DNA from: UBA10908 sp964608965
GTDB taxonomy: Bacteria > Bacillota > Clostridia > Peptostreptococcales > Anaerovoracaceae
Length of the DNA stretch: 64,000 bases
Reading direction: 5' to 3'
Assembly: GCA_964608965.1 (NCBI GenBank)
Contig: CAZSPZ010000004.1
Coordinates: 1-64,000, forward strand
The notes beneath the pieces were generated by a model, which saw nothing but the letters and a program-made list of their open reading frames with translations, did not search any database and had not been told where the DNA came from. Of this stretch, positions 41,500-49,745 are shown piece by piece. The first letter of the stretch is position 1; the number at the start of each line of letters is the position of its first letter. Position numbers and translations under genes: made by a program.

Positions 41500-42704
41500 A
41501 ATTTCTCAAAATTATAATGGTCATGATACTGATATTCGCCAGTGTGCTCTTTACGGGGTGCGACACCTATGATAATTTCCTGGCGGAATTTTTTGAAAAA
41601 GACGAAAATGCGGAAGCCGCGGTAAAAATCGGCATATTTGAACCGCTTACCGGCAGCGACGCAGAGGCGGCAGCAGAAGAAGTCAAAGGGATAGAACTGG
41701 CCTACGAGCTCTATCCGGAGGTCCTTGGACGGCCGGTTGAATTGATATACGGGGATAATCAATCCGATGTCAATGCCGCTGCCGTAGCGGCCCAGGAACT
41801 TGTTGACCAGGATGTGGCTGTTGTGCTTGGAAGCTATAAGAGTGTACTCTCTTTGGCCGGAAGCGATATCTTTGCCTCATCTCAAACGCCTGCAATTGGA
41901 ATTACAGCAACGAATCCGATTATTACGCAGACGAACGAATTCTATTTCAGGGTATGCTTTGTCGATGCTTTCCAGGGAAATTCCGCAGCAAAGTATGTTC
42001 TGGAACATTTGAAGCTGGAAAACGCCGTGGCTTTTAAGGCCGAGGGCGACGACTATGCCGCTGCCATGATCGAACAGTTCGACTTAAAAATGAAAAATAC
42101 AGAGGAAGACACACAAAACGTCTATCTGATAGAATACCCGGCAGGGACGGAAGATTTTTCCGAATACTTTAAACAGATTGAAGCGACGAGTTGCTCTGCG
42201 GTATTCTTCCCCTCTGATTCCATTGTTGCAGACGAGGTCATTTATCAGTCAGTGGAAGCCGGTTATGATTTCCGGTGGATAGGAAGTGACAAATGGAGCG
42301 ATATTATGGAGGCGAACACCAGTCCGCTTCGAGACAGCTCCAAATATTTGGATGGAATAACCTACGTGTCGGATTTCGATGCAGAAGCCAGTCTTTCGGA
42401 GATGACAGAAATATTTCTTGATGCCTACCATAAGAAATATGGAGACGATCAGACGCCTTCCGATTCCGTCGCTCTTGGCTTTGACGCCTACCTTCTGGCC
42501 CTTAGGGGAATAGAAGATGCGGGAACGACAAGTCAGGGAACCACCATCGCAAGTAAGTTGAGCAGTGTTTTTGAAATGCCGGCCGCAACCGGATATATCA
42601 CGCTCAACGCTCAAGGAGATCCAATTAAGGATGTAGTAATCAAGCAATATAAAAATGGAACGGCGGAAGGCGTATTTACGGCAGTGCCGGTCTGGGGCCA
42701 ATAA
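41496..42704 (+). CDS. Branched-chain amino acid-type substrate-binding lipoprotein
   Basis: A 402-residue periplasmic-binding-protein-fold lipoprotein of the LivK type. Lipobox LFTGC (C22). Fold motifs are VKIGIFEPLTGSDAEAA, KGIELAYELYP and LGSYKSVLSLAGSDIFAS. Ligand-binding proteins of this type normally serve LivHMGF ABC transporters, but no permease or ATPase is nearby, so it is an orphan here. It overlaps the racemase gene by 4 bp (ATGA). Confidence 0.88.
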   Translation: MKFLKIIMVMILIFASVLFTGCDTYDNFLAEFFEKDENAEAAVKIGIFEPLTGSDAEAAAEEVKGIELAYELYPEVLGRPVELIYGDNQSDVNAAAVAAQELVDQDVAVVLGSYKSVLSLAGSDIFASSQTPAIGITATNPIITQTNEFYFRVCFVDAFQGNSAAKYVLEHLKLENAVAFKAEGDDYAAAMIEQFDLKMKNTEEDTQNVYLIEYPAGTEDFSEYFKQIEATSCSAVFFPSDSIVADEVIYQSVEAGYDFRWIGSDKWSDIMEANTSPLRDSSKYLDGITYVSDFDAEASLSEMTEIFLDAYHKKYGDDQTPSDSVALGFDAYLLALRGIEDAGTTSQGTTIASKLSSVFEMPAATGYITLNAQGDPIKDVVIKQYKNGTAEGVFTAVPVWGQ

Positions 42705-42716
42705 GGAGGGAAAATC

Positions 42717-42941
42717 ATGGAAGCAAATATCAGAGCAGCATTAGAGAACATTCGTCCATTTCTTCAAAGGGATGGCGGAGATGTGGAATTTGTGGAGTAT
42801 ACGGAAGATAAAATTGTTCGCGTAAGACTTCAAGGACATTGCGCAGGCTGTCCCCACGCACAAATGACAATCAAACAGGGAATCGAAGCGCTTTTAAAAG
42901 AACAATATCCGGAGATTCAGGCTGTTGAGGCTGTTTTATAA
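42717..42941 (+). CDS. NifU C-terminal-like Fe-S carrier (Nfu)
   Basis: A 74-residue single-domain Nfu protein. The cluster-binding motif is CAGCPHAQMTIKQGIE. Such proteins carry [4Fe-4S] clusters from assembly scaffolds to target enzymes as dimers. AAGGAGGG precedes the ATG. It is the third Fe-S assembly component in the window, after iscSU and the SufCB-like pair, and lies within an otherwise metabolic operon. Confidence 0.92.
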   Translation: MEANIRAALENIRPFLQRDGGDVEFVEYTEDKIVRVRLQGHCAGCPHAQMTIKQGIEALLKEQYPEIQAVEAVL

Positions 42942-42959
42942 CGAGAAGGACTAAAATTG

Positions 42960-44318
42960 ATGAAAAGGCATAAAAAGTCCGGCAAGGGCATTTATATAGC
43001 ACTTGGCGTAATTGCTGTCACCTTTGCGCTGGTGCTCTTTTTTCCGTTGCCGGGCGAAGAGGAAAAATCGGAACCCGAACCGACAGAGGTGTCCCTTACT
43101 ATACGCTGTGTAGGCGATATTATGGGACATCTTTCTCAACTGATCGCGAATTACGACAGCGCCTCCGGCCTGTACGATTTTTCCGGCGACTATGCCTACG
43201 TGCAGGACTATATTCAGGAAGCTGATCTTGCGCTGTGCAATGTGGAGACAACTTTTCTGGGAGACGGAGATTACAAGGGTTACCCTTATTTTAATTCCCC
43301 CGACCAACTGGCGGCCGACATAGCGGGCGCCGGTTTTGATGTGGCGCTTTTCTCAAACAATCACATATTGGATACAAAGTTGGCAGGGCTTCAAAGAAGC
43401 TTGACGGTGTTGCGGGAAGCGGGAATGAAAACCGCAGGAGCCCGAAAAGATGGCGAGAGCCGGGTGCTGATCGTATCGGCAGGCGCAATTAATATTGGAG
43501 TTGCCTCCTATACTTACGAAACGGGAGTTTATCAGGGACATCGAACGCTAAACGGAAGTATTATCCCTGAAGGTGCGGAAAATTATTTTAATTCCTTCCG
43601 TCCTTATGCACTGCAGGAAGATTTGCAGACAATCGCGGCGGATATTCGGGATCTTAAAGAGCAAGGTGCGGATATCGTCGTAACCTATTTCCATTGGGGT
43701 GACGAATATAAGCGCAACGCTTCTTCTTCCGAACAGGAGATAGCTCAGTTCGCTGCGGAAGCAGGTGCGGATATCATCTTCGCTTCTCATCCCCACGTAG
43801 TCCAGGAAATCCGCGAAATTGTGCTGGAAGAAGAGATCGAAGAAATTCCCTCGGAAGAACCTGTCGAAATTGAGAAGAGTTGGATTGTTAGATTCCGGGA
43901 GAAATTCGGAATCGGCATCGAAGAGCCTATAGCGGAACCTATAGAAGAAGGACCGCAAATCAGAACGCGCGTCGTGCCGGTATTCTATTCCATGGGCAAT
44001 TTTATTTCCAATCAGAGAGAAGAAACTTTAGATAATCGCTATACGGAACAGGGCATGATTGCTTCTGTCAACCTGACATACGTGGTGGAGACCGGAGAAA
44101 TCAAAGACGTTGAAACCCGATTTATACCGACTTGGGTCGAAAAGTATAATAAGAACGGCAAAGCGGACTATGCCATTATTCCGCTTGTGGGAGACTTCAG
44201 GGAAAACCCGGATTTACTTGCTTCCGGACACGTAAACAGGGCGCAGCAGGCATTGGACGATATGATTGATCTGATTGGCGGAGCATATTTATATCAGTAT
44301 GAATATGGAGCTGAATAA
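42960..44318 (+). CDS. CapA-family (PGA_cap) metallophosphatase-like membrane protein
   Basis: A 452-residue protein with one N-terminal helix and a CapA-type calcineurin-like domain: VGDIMGH, NVETTFLG, FSNNHILD, HWGDEY and SHPHVVQ provide the metal-binding residues. Between HPHVVQEIRE and VFYSMGNFIS lies a ~50-residue Glu/Pro-rich insertion, absent from typical CapA. The ATG at 42960 is preferred over the TTG one codon earlier. No poly-gamma-glutamate genes (capB, capC) are nearby, so a capsule role is doubtful. Confidence 0.85.
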   Translation: MKRHKKSGKGIYIALGVIAVTFALVLFFPLPGEEEKSEPEPTEVSLTIRCVGDIMGHLSQLIANYDSASGLYDFSGDYAYVQDYIQEADLALCNVETTFLGDGDYKGYPYFNSPDQLAADIAGAGFDVALFSNNHILDTKLAGLQRSLTVLREAGMKTAGARKDGESRVLIVSAGAINIGVASYTYETGVYQGHRTLNGSIIPEGAENYFNSFRPYALQEDLQTIAADIRDLKEQGADIVVTYFHWGDEYKRNASSSEQEIAQFAAEAGADIIFASHPHVVQEIREIVLEEEIEEIPSEEPVEIEKSWIVRFREKFGIGIEEPIAEPIEEGPQIRTRVVPVFYSMGNFISNQREETLDNRYTEQGMIASVNLTYVVETGEIKDVETRFIPTWVEKYNKNGKADYAIIPLVGDFRENPDLLASGHVNRAQQALDDMIDLIGGAYLYQYEYGAE

Positions 44319-45718
44319 TGAATTTTTCAGAGATTATAGAAAAAAATAAAGAAGAGATGTTTCAGACTTTAGCTCGATTCATACGTATTCGCAGCGTTCA
44401 AGAACCGCCAAAAGGAGAATTTCCGTTTGGAGAAGGCGTGCAGGAAGCGCTGGATTTTATGCTTCGCGAAGCAAAAAAAGAAGGGTTTCAAGTAAAAGAT
44501 TTTGATCATTACGGCGCGCACATAGAGTGGGGAACCGGCGATCAAATTCTGGGTATTCCATGCCACTTGGATGTCGTGTCCGAAGGCGATGCCTGGGAGC
44601 ACGATCCTTATGGAGCCGATATGAGCGAAGGCAGAATATACGGCCGGGGCGCATCGGACAATAAAGGGCCGTTGATTGCTGTATTTTATGCAATGAAAGC
44701 ATTGAAAGAAGCCGGATTTAACCCGAGCAAGAGAATACGTTTAATCCTTGGTTTAGACGAAGAATCGGACTGGGCCGGGATGAAGTACTACCTGGAGAGA
44801 GCGGAAGCCCCCGATTTGGGCTTCAGCCCCGACGGAGATTTCCCCTTGGTCAGAGGTGAAAAGGGAGCTCTTGTATTTGAAATAGCTAAAAAATTCGCAA
44901 AAGTGCCGGGTGGAACAAAAGGAATAACGCTGCGCTCAATCAGCGGAGGCCGCGCCGCAAACATCGTTCCGGATACTGCCAGACTTCTTATGATGGCAGA
45001 TTCTTATGAGAACATAAAAGAGAAAGTCTCTGCCTACAGAAAAGCGACCGGATACAATCTCAATTACAGGACAAAAGGAAAAAGTTTTGAGGTTGTGGCC
45101 GAGGGCGTTTCCGCTCACGGCGCAACGCCGGAAGCGGGCCTGAACGCAATTTCGATCATCATGGGTTTTGCGGAAAACATACCGTTTACGTGCGAAGACG
45201 CAGAAGATGCCGTTCATTTTTATAATAACCATATAGGATTTTGTACGGACGGCTCAGGTATAGGCTGCGGATTTTCCGATGACGAATCGGGGAAATTGGT
45301 CTTAAATGTGGGTGTTGTGGAAATGACACCCGAAGCAATGCGGCTAACGGTCAACGTGCGATATCCGTTGTCGATTTCCGAAGAGCAGGTTTATCAGGCA
45401 ATCATGCCTGCGCTGAACAAATACAATATGGGCTTGGTCATGCGAACATCCAAACCGCGCTTGTGGTTTGGAAAGGAAGATCCTCTCGTAAAGACCTTTA
45501 TGGACTGCTATCGGCGGCACACAGGCGATATGCAGACAGAGCCTTCGATCATGAACGGCGCATCTTACGCGAGAGCCTTTAAAAATTGCATGGCTTTTGG
45601 GATGCTTTTCCCTGGAGAAGAAGACACCATGCATCAACACGACGAATATTTAACGTTAAACAGCATGGTGCAAGGTGCAAAGATTTATGCGGATATTATT
45701 GCAGAATTAACTTCATAG
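44318..45718 (+). CDS. pepV: Dipeptidase PepV (M20 family)
   Basis: A 466-residue cytoplasmic dizinc dipeptidase. Motifs: the metal ligand His in PCHLDVVSEGDAW, RGASDNKGPLIA with the bridging Asp, LDEESDWAGM with the catalytic Glu, and the C-terminal HQHDEY. Length fits PepV. It starts on the last base of capA's stop (TAATG) and ends the operon. Together with the substrate-binding lipoprotein and racemase gene it points to peptide and amino-acid use. Confidence 0.92.
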   Translation: MNFSEIIEKNKEEMFQTLARFIRIRSVQEPPKGEFPFGEGVQEALDFMLREAKKEGFQVKDFDHYGAHIEWGTGDQILGIPCHLDVVSEGDAWEHDPYGADMSEGRIYGRGASDNKGPLIAVFYAMKALKEAGFNPSKRIRLILGLDEESDWAGMKYYLERAEAPDLGFSPDGDFPLVRGEKGALVFEIAKKFAKVPGGTKGITLRSISGGRAANIVPDTARLLMMADSYENIKEKVSAYRKATGYNLNYRTKGKSFEVVAEGVSAHGATPEAGLNAISIIMGFAENIPFTCEDAEDAVHFYNNHIGFCTDGSGIGCGFSDDESGKLVLNVGVVEMTPEAMRLTVNVRYPLSISEEQVYQAIMPALNKYNMGLVMRTSKPRLWFGKEDPLVKTFMDCYRRHTGDMQTEPSIMNGASYARAFKNCMAFGMLFPGEEDTMHQHDEYLTLNSMVQGAKIYADIIAELTS

Positions 45719-45720
45719 AA

Positions 45721-45760
45721 TAAATATAGTGGTGTTCAGCGATGGACACCACTATATTTA
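45721..45760 (+). terminator. 15-bp perfect hairpin after pepV (probable terminator)
   Basis: TAAATATAGTGGTGT (45721-45735) pairs perfectly with ACACCACTATATTTA (45746-45760). The 3' arm is A/T-rich, but no T tract follows, so termination is likely but not certain. The rest of the gap up to 45911 holds only a weaker AAATCCC/GGGATTT hairpin (45830-45860) and no gene. Confidence 0.55.
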
Positions 45761-45911
45761 GATAAATTAGAAACACACGGATGAGTGTGCATGTTTCTGA
45801 ATGAAAAATGGTGACAATTTTTCGAATGAAAATCCCGAAACCATTGCAATCAAGGGATTTCGGTTGCAGAAAAAAATATTTGAAAAAGTTGAAAAAAACA
45901 TAAAAAAGTTC

Positions 45912-45940
45912 TTGCATTCCATATACCCTTGTAGTATTCT
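45912..45940 (+). promoter_or_regulatory. Main promoter of the S10 ribosomal operon
   Basis: TTGCAT (45912-45917), exact 17-bp spacer, TATTCT (45935-45940), preceded by A-rich tracts that could act as an UP element. Transcription would start near 45947. Confidence 0.7.
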
Positions 45941-46255
45941 AATAAAGCTTGCTTATAGCATGGAAATGCCTTAAAAGCGTTGAAATGCAGAGCTTAGAAG
46001 CAGAAAGTTGCTGAGCTATCAGGTAATTTCTGCCGAGAATTGTCCGTCCAGCAGAGACGGGCGAAGGAGTTCTCGTGCATTTTGTTTTGAGTAAACAAAC
46101 ATGGAACACACGGAAGCGTGTGTAAAAGTGCGGCGACGGAGAAAAAGTCCGAAACTCCAAACAAATCAACGGGAAAGCACCTCGTACAGAATAGCGAAAA
46201 TGTACGAAAATAACTGTGGGAGAACATCCCGCAAAGCAAACAAGGAGGAAAACAA
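45941..46255 (+). ncRNA. Structured 5' leader of the S10 operon (candidate autoregulatory RNA)
   Basis: About 310 nt without a gene between promoter and rpsJ. Visible hairpins: AGCT...AGCT enclosing AGCA/TGCT (45991-46017); CGAGAA/TTCTCG (46034-46075) enclosing a 7-bp stem GTCCGTC/GACGGGC (46042-46062); a 7-bp stem with GAAG loop, ACACACG/CGTGTGT (46106-46123); CGTACA/TGTACG (46183-46206); and TGTGGGA/TCCCGCA (46215-46233), which ends 8 bp before the AAGGAGG site. No intrinsic terminator is seen. A leader bound by a ribosomal protein such as L4 is plausible by analogy with gammaproteobacteria, but I know of no described match. Confidence 0.6.
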
Positions 46256-46564
46256 ATGAGTAGTCAAAAGATCAGAATCAGACTCAAAGCTTACGATCAC
46301 AAATCTTTGGATCAATCCGCGGAGAGAATCGTGGATACGGCAAAGAAGACCGGCGCCGAAGTATCAGGCCCCATCCCTCTTCCCACCGAAAAAGAAGTGG
46401 TAACGATTTTGAGAGCCGTACACAAGTACAAAGACAGCAGAGAACAGTTCGAACAAAGAACCCACAAAAGACTCATCGATATTTTAAGCCCTACACCCAA
46501 AACCATCGACGCATTGATGAAGTTGGACATGCCTGCCGGCGTAGATATCGAAATCAAACTGTAA
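46256..46564 (+). CDS. rpsJ: 30S ribosomal protein S10
   Basis: 102 residues, the usual length. IRIRLKAYDHKSLDQSAERIVDTAK and the conserved SPTPKTIDALMKL identify it. S10 sits in the 30S head and, as NusE, also joins antitermination complexes. It is the first gene of the S10 operon, with AAGGAGG before the ATG and the long leader upstream. Confidence 0.98.
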   Translation: MSSQKIRIRLKAYDHKSLDQSAERIVDTAKKTGAEVSGPIPLPTEKEVVTILRAVHKYKDSREQFEQRTHKRLIDILSPTPKTIDALMKLDMPAGVDIEIKL

Positions 46565-46648
46565 GTACAGAAAGTAACAATAGATTACTAATGGACTTAG
46601 TATGATTACAAAGCGTAATCCGCTGTAAGAACTTAGGAGGAAACAAGT

Positions 46649-47287
46649 ATGAAAACCATTTTGGGAAAAAAGGTCGGAATGACCCAGATTTTTTCCGAAT
46701 CGGGAGTATCGATTCCCGTCACAGTCATCGAAGCCGGTCCCGTCGTTGTAACGCAAGTTAAAACTTTCGAGGCAGACGGATACGAAGGTGTCCAAATCGG
46801 TTTTGAAGACAAAAAAGAACACAGAGTCATTAAGCCTGAAAAAGGACACTTTGACAAAGCAGGAGCTCCTTATAAAAAGCATCTGGCAGAGTTTCGGAAC
46901 GAAGGTGGCGAAGTTTACGAAGCCGGGCAAATGATTACCGTAGCCGATTTCGAAGAAGGCAAAAAGTTGGATATCACCGGAACATCCAAAGGCAAGGGAA
47001 CACAGGGTAATATCAAGAGACACGGACATCACAGAGGCCCCATGACCCACGGTTCAAAGCATAAGAGATTAGCAGGAGCGTTGGCCGCCGGCACGTATCC
47101 CTCCAGAGTATTCAAGGGCAACGACGGCCCCGGAAGAACCGGAAGAGATACTGTCACAGTCCAGAACGTTGAACTTGTAAAAGTGATTGCAGACAGAAAC
47201 CTGATGCTCGTAAAGGGCGCTGTTCCCGGAGGTAAAGGCGGAATACTCCGCATTCGGTATGCAGTCAAGGGACAGGACGCCAAATAG
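46649..47287 (+). CDS. rplC: 50S ribosomal protein L3
   Basis: 212 residues. Opening MKTILGKKVGMTQIFSESG and the central GTSKGKGTQGNIKRHGHHRGP, which reaches toward the peptidyl-transferase centre, are diagnostic. The 84-bp gap after rpsJ contains a GATTAC/GTAATC hairpin (46604-46620). GGAGG precedes the ATG. Confidence 0.98.
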   Translation: MKTILGKKVGMTQIFSESGVSIPVTVIEAGPVVVTQVKTFEADGYEGVQIGFEDKKEHRVIKPEKGHFDKAGAPYKKHLAEFRNEGGEVYEAGQMITVADFEEGKKLDITGTSKGKGTQGNIKRHGHHRGPMTHGSKHKRLAGALAAGTYPSRVFKGNDGPGRTGRDTVTVQNVELVKVIADRNLMLVKGAVPGGKGGILRIRYAVKGQDAK

Positions 47288-47310
47288 CGAGGAAGGAAGG
47301 AGGAAGTCCA

Positions 47311-47934
47311 ATGGCAAAAGTTACTATGTTAACAATGGCGGGAGCCGAAGCAGGGACGCTCGACCTGAGCGACGATATCTTCGGAATCGAGCCTAACGAA
47401 TATGCGGTTCACGCAGTCGTAAAAAACTATTTAGCAAACCAAAGACAAGGCACTCAGTCTGCAAAGACCAGAGGCGACGTCAGAGGAGGCGGAAGAAAGC
47501 CGTTTAAACAAAAGGGCACCGGTCGTCACAGACAGGGAAGCACTACCGACCCTTCGCAGGTAGGCGGTGGCGTAGCCTTCGCCCCCAAGCCCAGAGATTA
47601 CAGATATTCACTGCCCAAGAAGCTCAGAAGGCTGGCAATGAAATCGGCTCTGTCGGCAAAAGTGGCGGATATGGAGATTATCGTATTAGAAAGTTTGAAT
47701 TTCCAGGAGCCAAAAACCAAGGAAATGCTTAAAGTTTTGGAAAGCATCAAGGCTTCGAAAAAAGCGTTGATTGTAACCGCGGAAAAAGACGATGTGGTCT
47801 TAAAGAGCGCATCCAACATTCCAGGCGTTGCGATTACGATGGTCTCTCAGATGAACGTATACGAAATAGTCAATCACACCAGCTTCATCATCACAAAAGA
47901 TGCTGTGGCAAAACTCGAGGAGGTGTACGCATAA
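47311..47934 (+). CDS. rplD: 50S ribosomal protein L4
   Basis: 207 residues. The extended loop with GTQSAKTRGDVRGGGRKPFKQKGTGRHRQGS lines the exit tunnel. L4 is the autoregulator of the S10 operon in E. coli, so it is the first candidate ligand for the leader RNA here. It ends overlapping the rplW start by one base (TAATG). Confidence 0.98.
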   Translation: MAKVTMLTMAGAEAGTLDLSDDIFGIEPNEYAVHAVVKNYLANQRQGTQSAKTRGDVRGGGRKPFKQKGTGRHRQGSTTDPSQVGGGVAFAPKPRDYRYSLPKKLRRLAMKSALSAKVADMEIIVLESLNFQEPKTKEMLKVLESIKASKKALIVTAEKDDVVLKSASNIPGVAITMVSQMNVYEIVNHTSFIITKDAVAKLEEVYA

Positions 47935-48224
47935 TGAGAACACCGTACGACGTAATATTAAAGCCCGTTATCTCCGAAAGGAGCATGGACGACGCAGCGG
48001 CTAAAAAGTATACTTTTAAAGTTGCTACCAATGCCAACAAGACCGAAATCAAGGCGGCCGTAGAGGAAGCTTTCGGCGTAGAGGTCATCAGGGTCAACAC
48101 GATGAACAACGACGGCAAGGTCAAGAGGCAGGGAAAGTACGTAGGAAGGACCGCTTCATATAAGAAGGCGATCGTCACGCTCTCTGAAAAGAGCAAGACA
48201 ATCGAGTTCTTCGAAGGACTCTAA
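47934..48224 (+). CDS. rplW: 50S ribosomal protein L23
   Basis: 96 residues, with PYDVILKPVISERSMD at the start and VNTMNNDGKVKRQGKYVGR. It lies at the tunnel exit and docks trigger factor and SRP. Translation is coupled to rplD by the TAATG overlap. Confidence 0.97.
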   Translation: MRTPYDVILKPVISERSMDDAAAKKYTFKVATNANKTEIKAAVEEAFGVEVIRVNTMNNDGKVKRQGKYVGRTASYKKAIVTLSEKSKTIEFFEGL

Positions 48225-48239
48225 GGTAGGAGGAAAAAA

Positions 48240-49073
48240 ATGGGAATTAAAAAATACAAGCCGACTACTCCGGGCTTAAGAGGCATGACGGTCTCCACAT
48301 TCGAAGAGATCACACGTGACACCCCGGAAAAGTCACTTACAGTCACATTGAAAAGCCATGCCGGAAGAAATTCAAGAGGCAAGATCACTGTAAGACATCG
48401 CGGCGGCGGGACCAGACCCAAATATAGAATCATCGATTTTAAAAGAACAAAGGATGCCATCCCCGCAACAGTAAAAACGATTGAATACGATCCCAACAGA
48501 AGCGCAAATATCGCATTGCTCTTCTACGCAGACGGAGAAAAGAGATATATCATCGCACCTAAAGACTTAAAAGTCGGCGACGTAATATACTCAGGACCCG
48601 AGTCCGACATCAAAGTCGGCAACACGCTCCCTCTGTCCAATATCCCCGTTGGTACGATCATTCACAACGTGGAATTGAAAAAGGGCAAAGGAGCCCAGTT
48701 GGTCAGAAGCGCAGGAAACGGCGCACAGCTGATGGCAAAGGAAGGCGATTACGCACAAGTGCGTCTGCCCTCCGGAGAAGTACGCAAGATTCGTATTGAA
48801 TGCAGAGCTACTATCGGCGAAGTCGGCAATATCGATCACGGCAACATCTCTATAGGTAAAGCCGGTCGCAAAAGGCATATGGGCATTCGCCCCACAGTCA
48901 GAGGTTCTGTCATGAACCCCAACGACCATCCACACGGCGGCGGCGAAGGAAAGACCGGAATCGGTCGTCCTGGTCCTGTTACTCCCTGGGGTAAACCAGC
49001 ATTGGGTTACAAAACCAGAAAGAAGAACAAGCCTTCGAATAAATACATCGTCAAAAAGAGAAGCGAAAAGTAG
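48240..49073 (+). CDS. rplB: 50S ribosomal protein L2
   Basis: 277 residues. MGIKKYKPTTPGLRGMTVSTFE, GRNSRGKITVRHRGGG and the C-terminal RGSVMNPNDHPHGGGEGKTGIGRPGPVTPWGK are hallmarks; the HPHGGGEG loop contributes to the peptidyl-transferase region. TAGGAGGA precedes the ATG. Confidence 0.98.
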   Translation: MGIKKYKPTTPGLRGMTVSTFEEITRDTPEKSLTVTLKSHAGRNSRGKITVRHRGGGTRPKYRIIDFKRTKDAIPATVKTIEYDPNRSANIALLFYADGEKRYIIAPKDLKVGDVIYSGPESDIKVGNTLPLSNIPVGTIIHNVELKKGKGAQLVRSAGNGAQLMAKEGDYAQVRLPSGEVRKIRIECRATIGEVGNIDHGNISIGKAGRKRHMGIRPTVRGSVMNPNDHPHGGGEGKTGIGRPGPVTPWGKPALGYKTRKKNKPSNKYIVKKRSEK

Positions 49074-49096
49074 TTGAAGGGAGGATACGAGAGTAA

Positions 49097-49378
49097 ATGA
49101 GTAGATCATTAAAGAAGGGCCCCTTCATAAGCGAGAAGCTGTTAAAAGTTATCGAAGCTATGAACGCGGCTAACGAAAAAAAGGTCATCAAGACTTGGTC
49201 CAGACCATCAACGATTTTTCCCCAGATGGTAGGACACACCATTGCGGTGCACGACGGTAAAAAACATGTGCCCGTATATATAACAGAAGACATGGTAGGA
49301 CACAGACTGGGAGAATTCGCTCCCACAAGGACCTACAGAGGACATGCATCCGACAAGTCCTCCAAGGTAAAGAAATAG
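49097..49378 (+). CDS. rpsS: 30S ribosomal protein S19
   Basis: 93 residues, beginning MSRSLKKGPFISEKLLKV with the conserved WSRPSTIFPQMVGHTIAVHDGKKHVPVYIT. It works with S13 in the 30S head. GGGAGG lies upstream. Confidence 0.98.
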   Translation: MSRSLKKGPFISEKLLKVIEAMNAANEKKVIKTWSRPSTIFPQMVGHTIAVHDGKKHVPVYITEDMVGHRLGEFAPTRTYRGHASDKSSKVKK

Positions 49379-49393
49379 GAAGGAGATAAGACA

Positions 49394-49726
49394 ATGGAAG
49401 CAAAAGCAATTGCAAAATACGTTAAGATGTCTCCGTCCAAAGTCAAGCCCATCACCGATTTGGTTAGGGGCAAGGACCTTTCGGAGGCGCTGACCATTTT
49501 AAAGTTTACTCCCGGTAAGGGCGCAGAGCTCGTTGAAAAGGTCGTACAGTCCGCAGCGGCGAATGCAGAGAACAACCACGAAATGGAAGTTTCAAAGCTG
49601 TATGTTGCCGAAATATATGCGAACCAAGGTCCCACGATGAAACGTTGGAGAGCCGGAGCCCAGGGACGAGCAGGCAGAATCTTAAAGAGAAGCAGCCACA
49701 TCGGCGTTACCTTAAAAGAAAGATAA
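49394..49726 (+). CDS. rplV: 50S ribosomal protein L22
   Basis: 110 residues. AKYVKMSPSKVKPITDLVRGK and the C-terminal hairpin with RWRAGAQGRAGRILKRSSHI, which lines the exit tunnel and influences macrolide sensitivity. AGGAG precedes the ATG. Confidence 0.98.
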   Translation: MEAKAIAKYVKMSPSKVKPITDLVRGKDLSEALTILKFTPGKGAELVEKVVQSAAANAENNHEMEVSKLYVAEIYANQGPTMKRWRAGAQGRAGRILKRSSHIGVTLKER

Positions 49727-49745
49727 TCGGTAAGGAGGTTTATTA

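Noticed and set aside
45830..45860. The AAATCCC/GGGATTT hairpin upstream of the S10 promoter as a regulatory RNA
   Set aside because: It lies before the mapped-by-motif promoter, so it is not in the main transcript, and the stem is short with a 17-nt loop.
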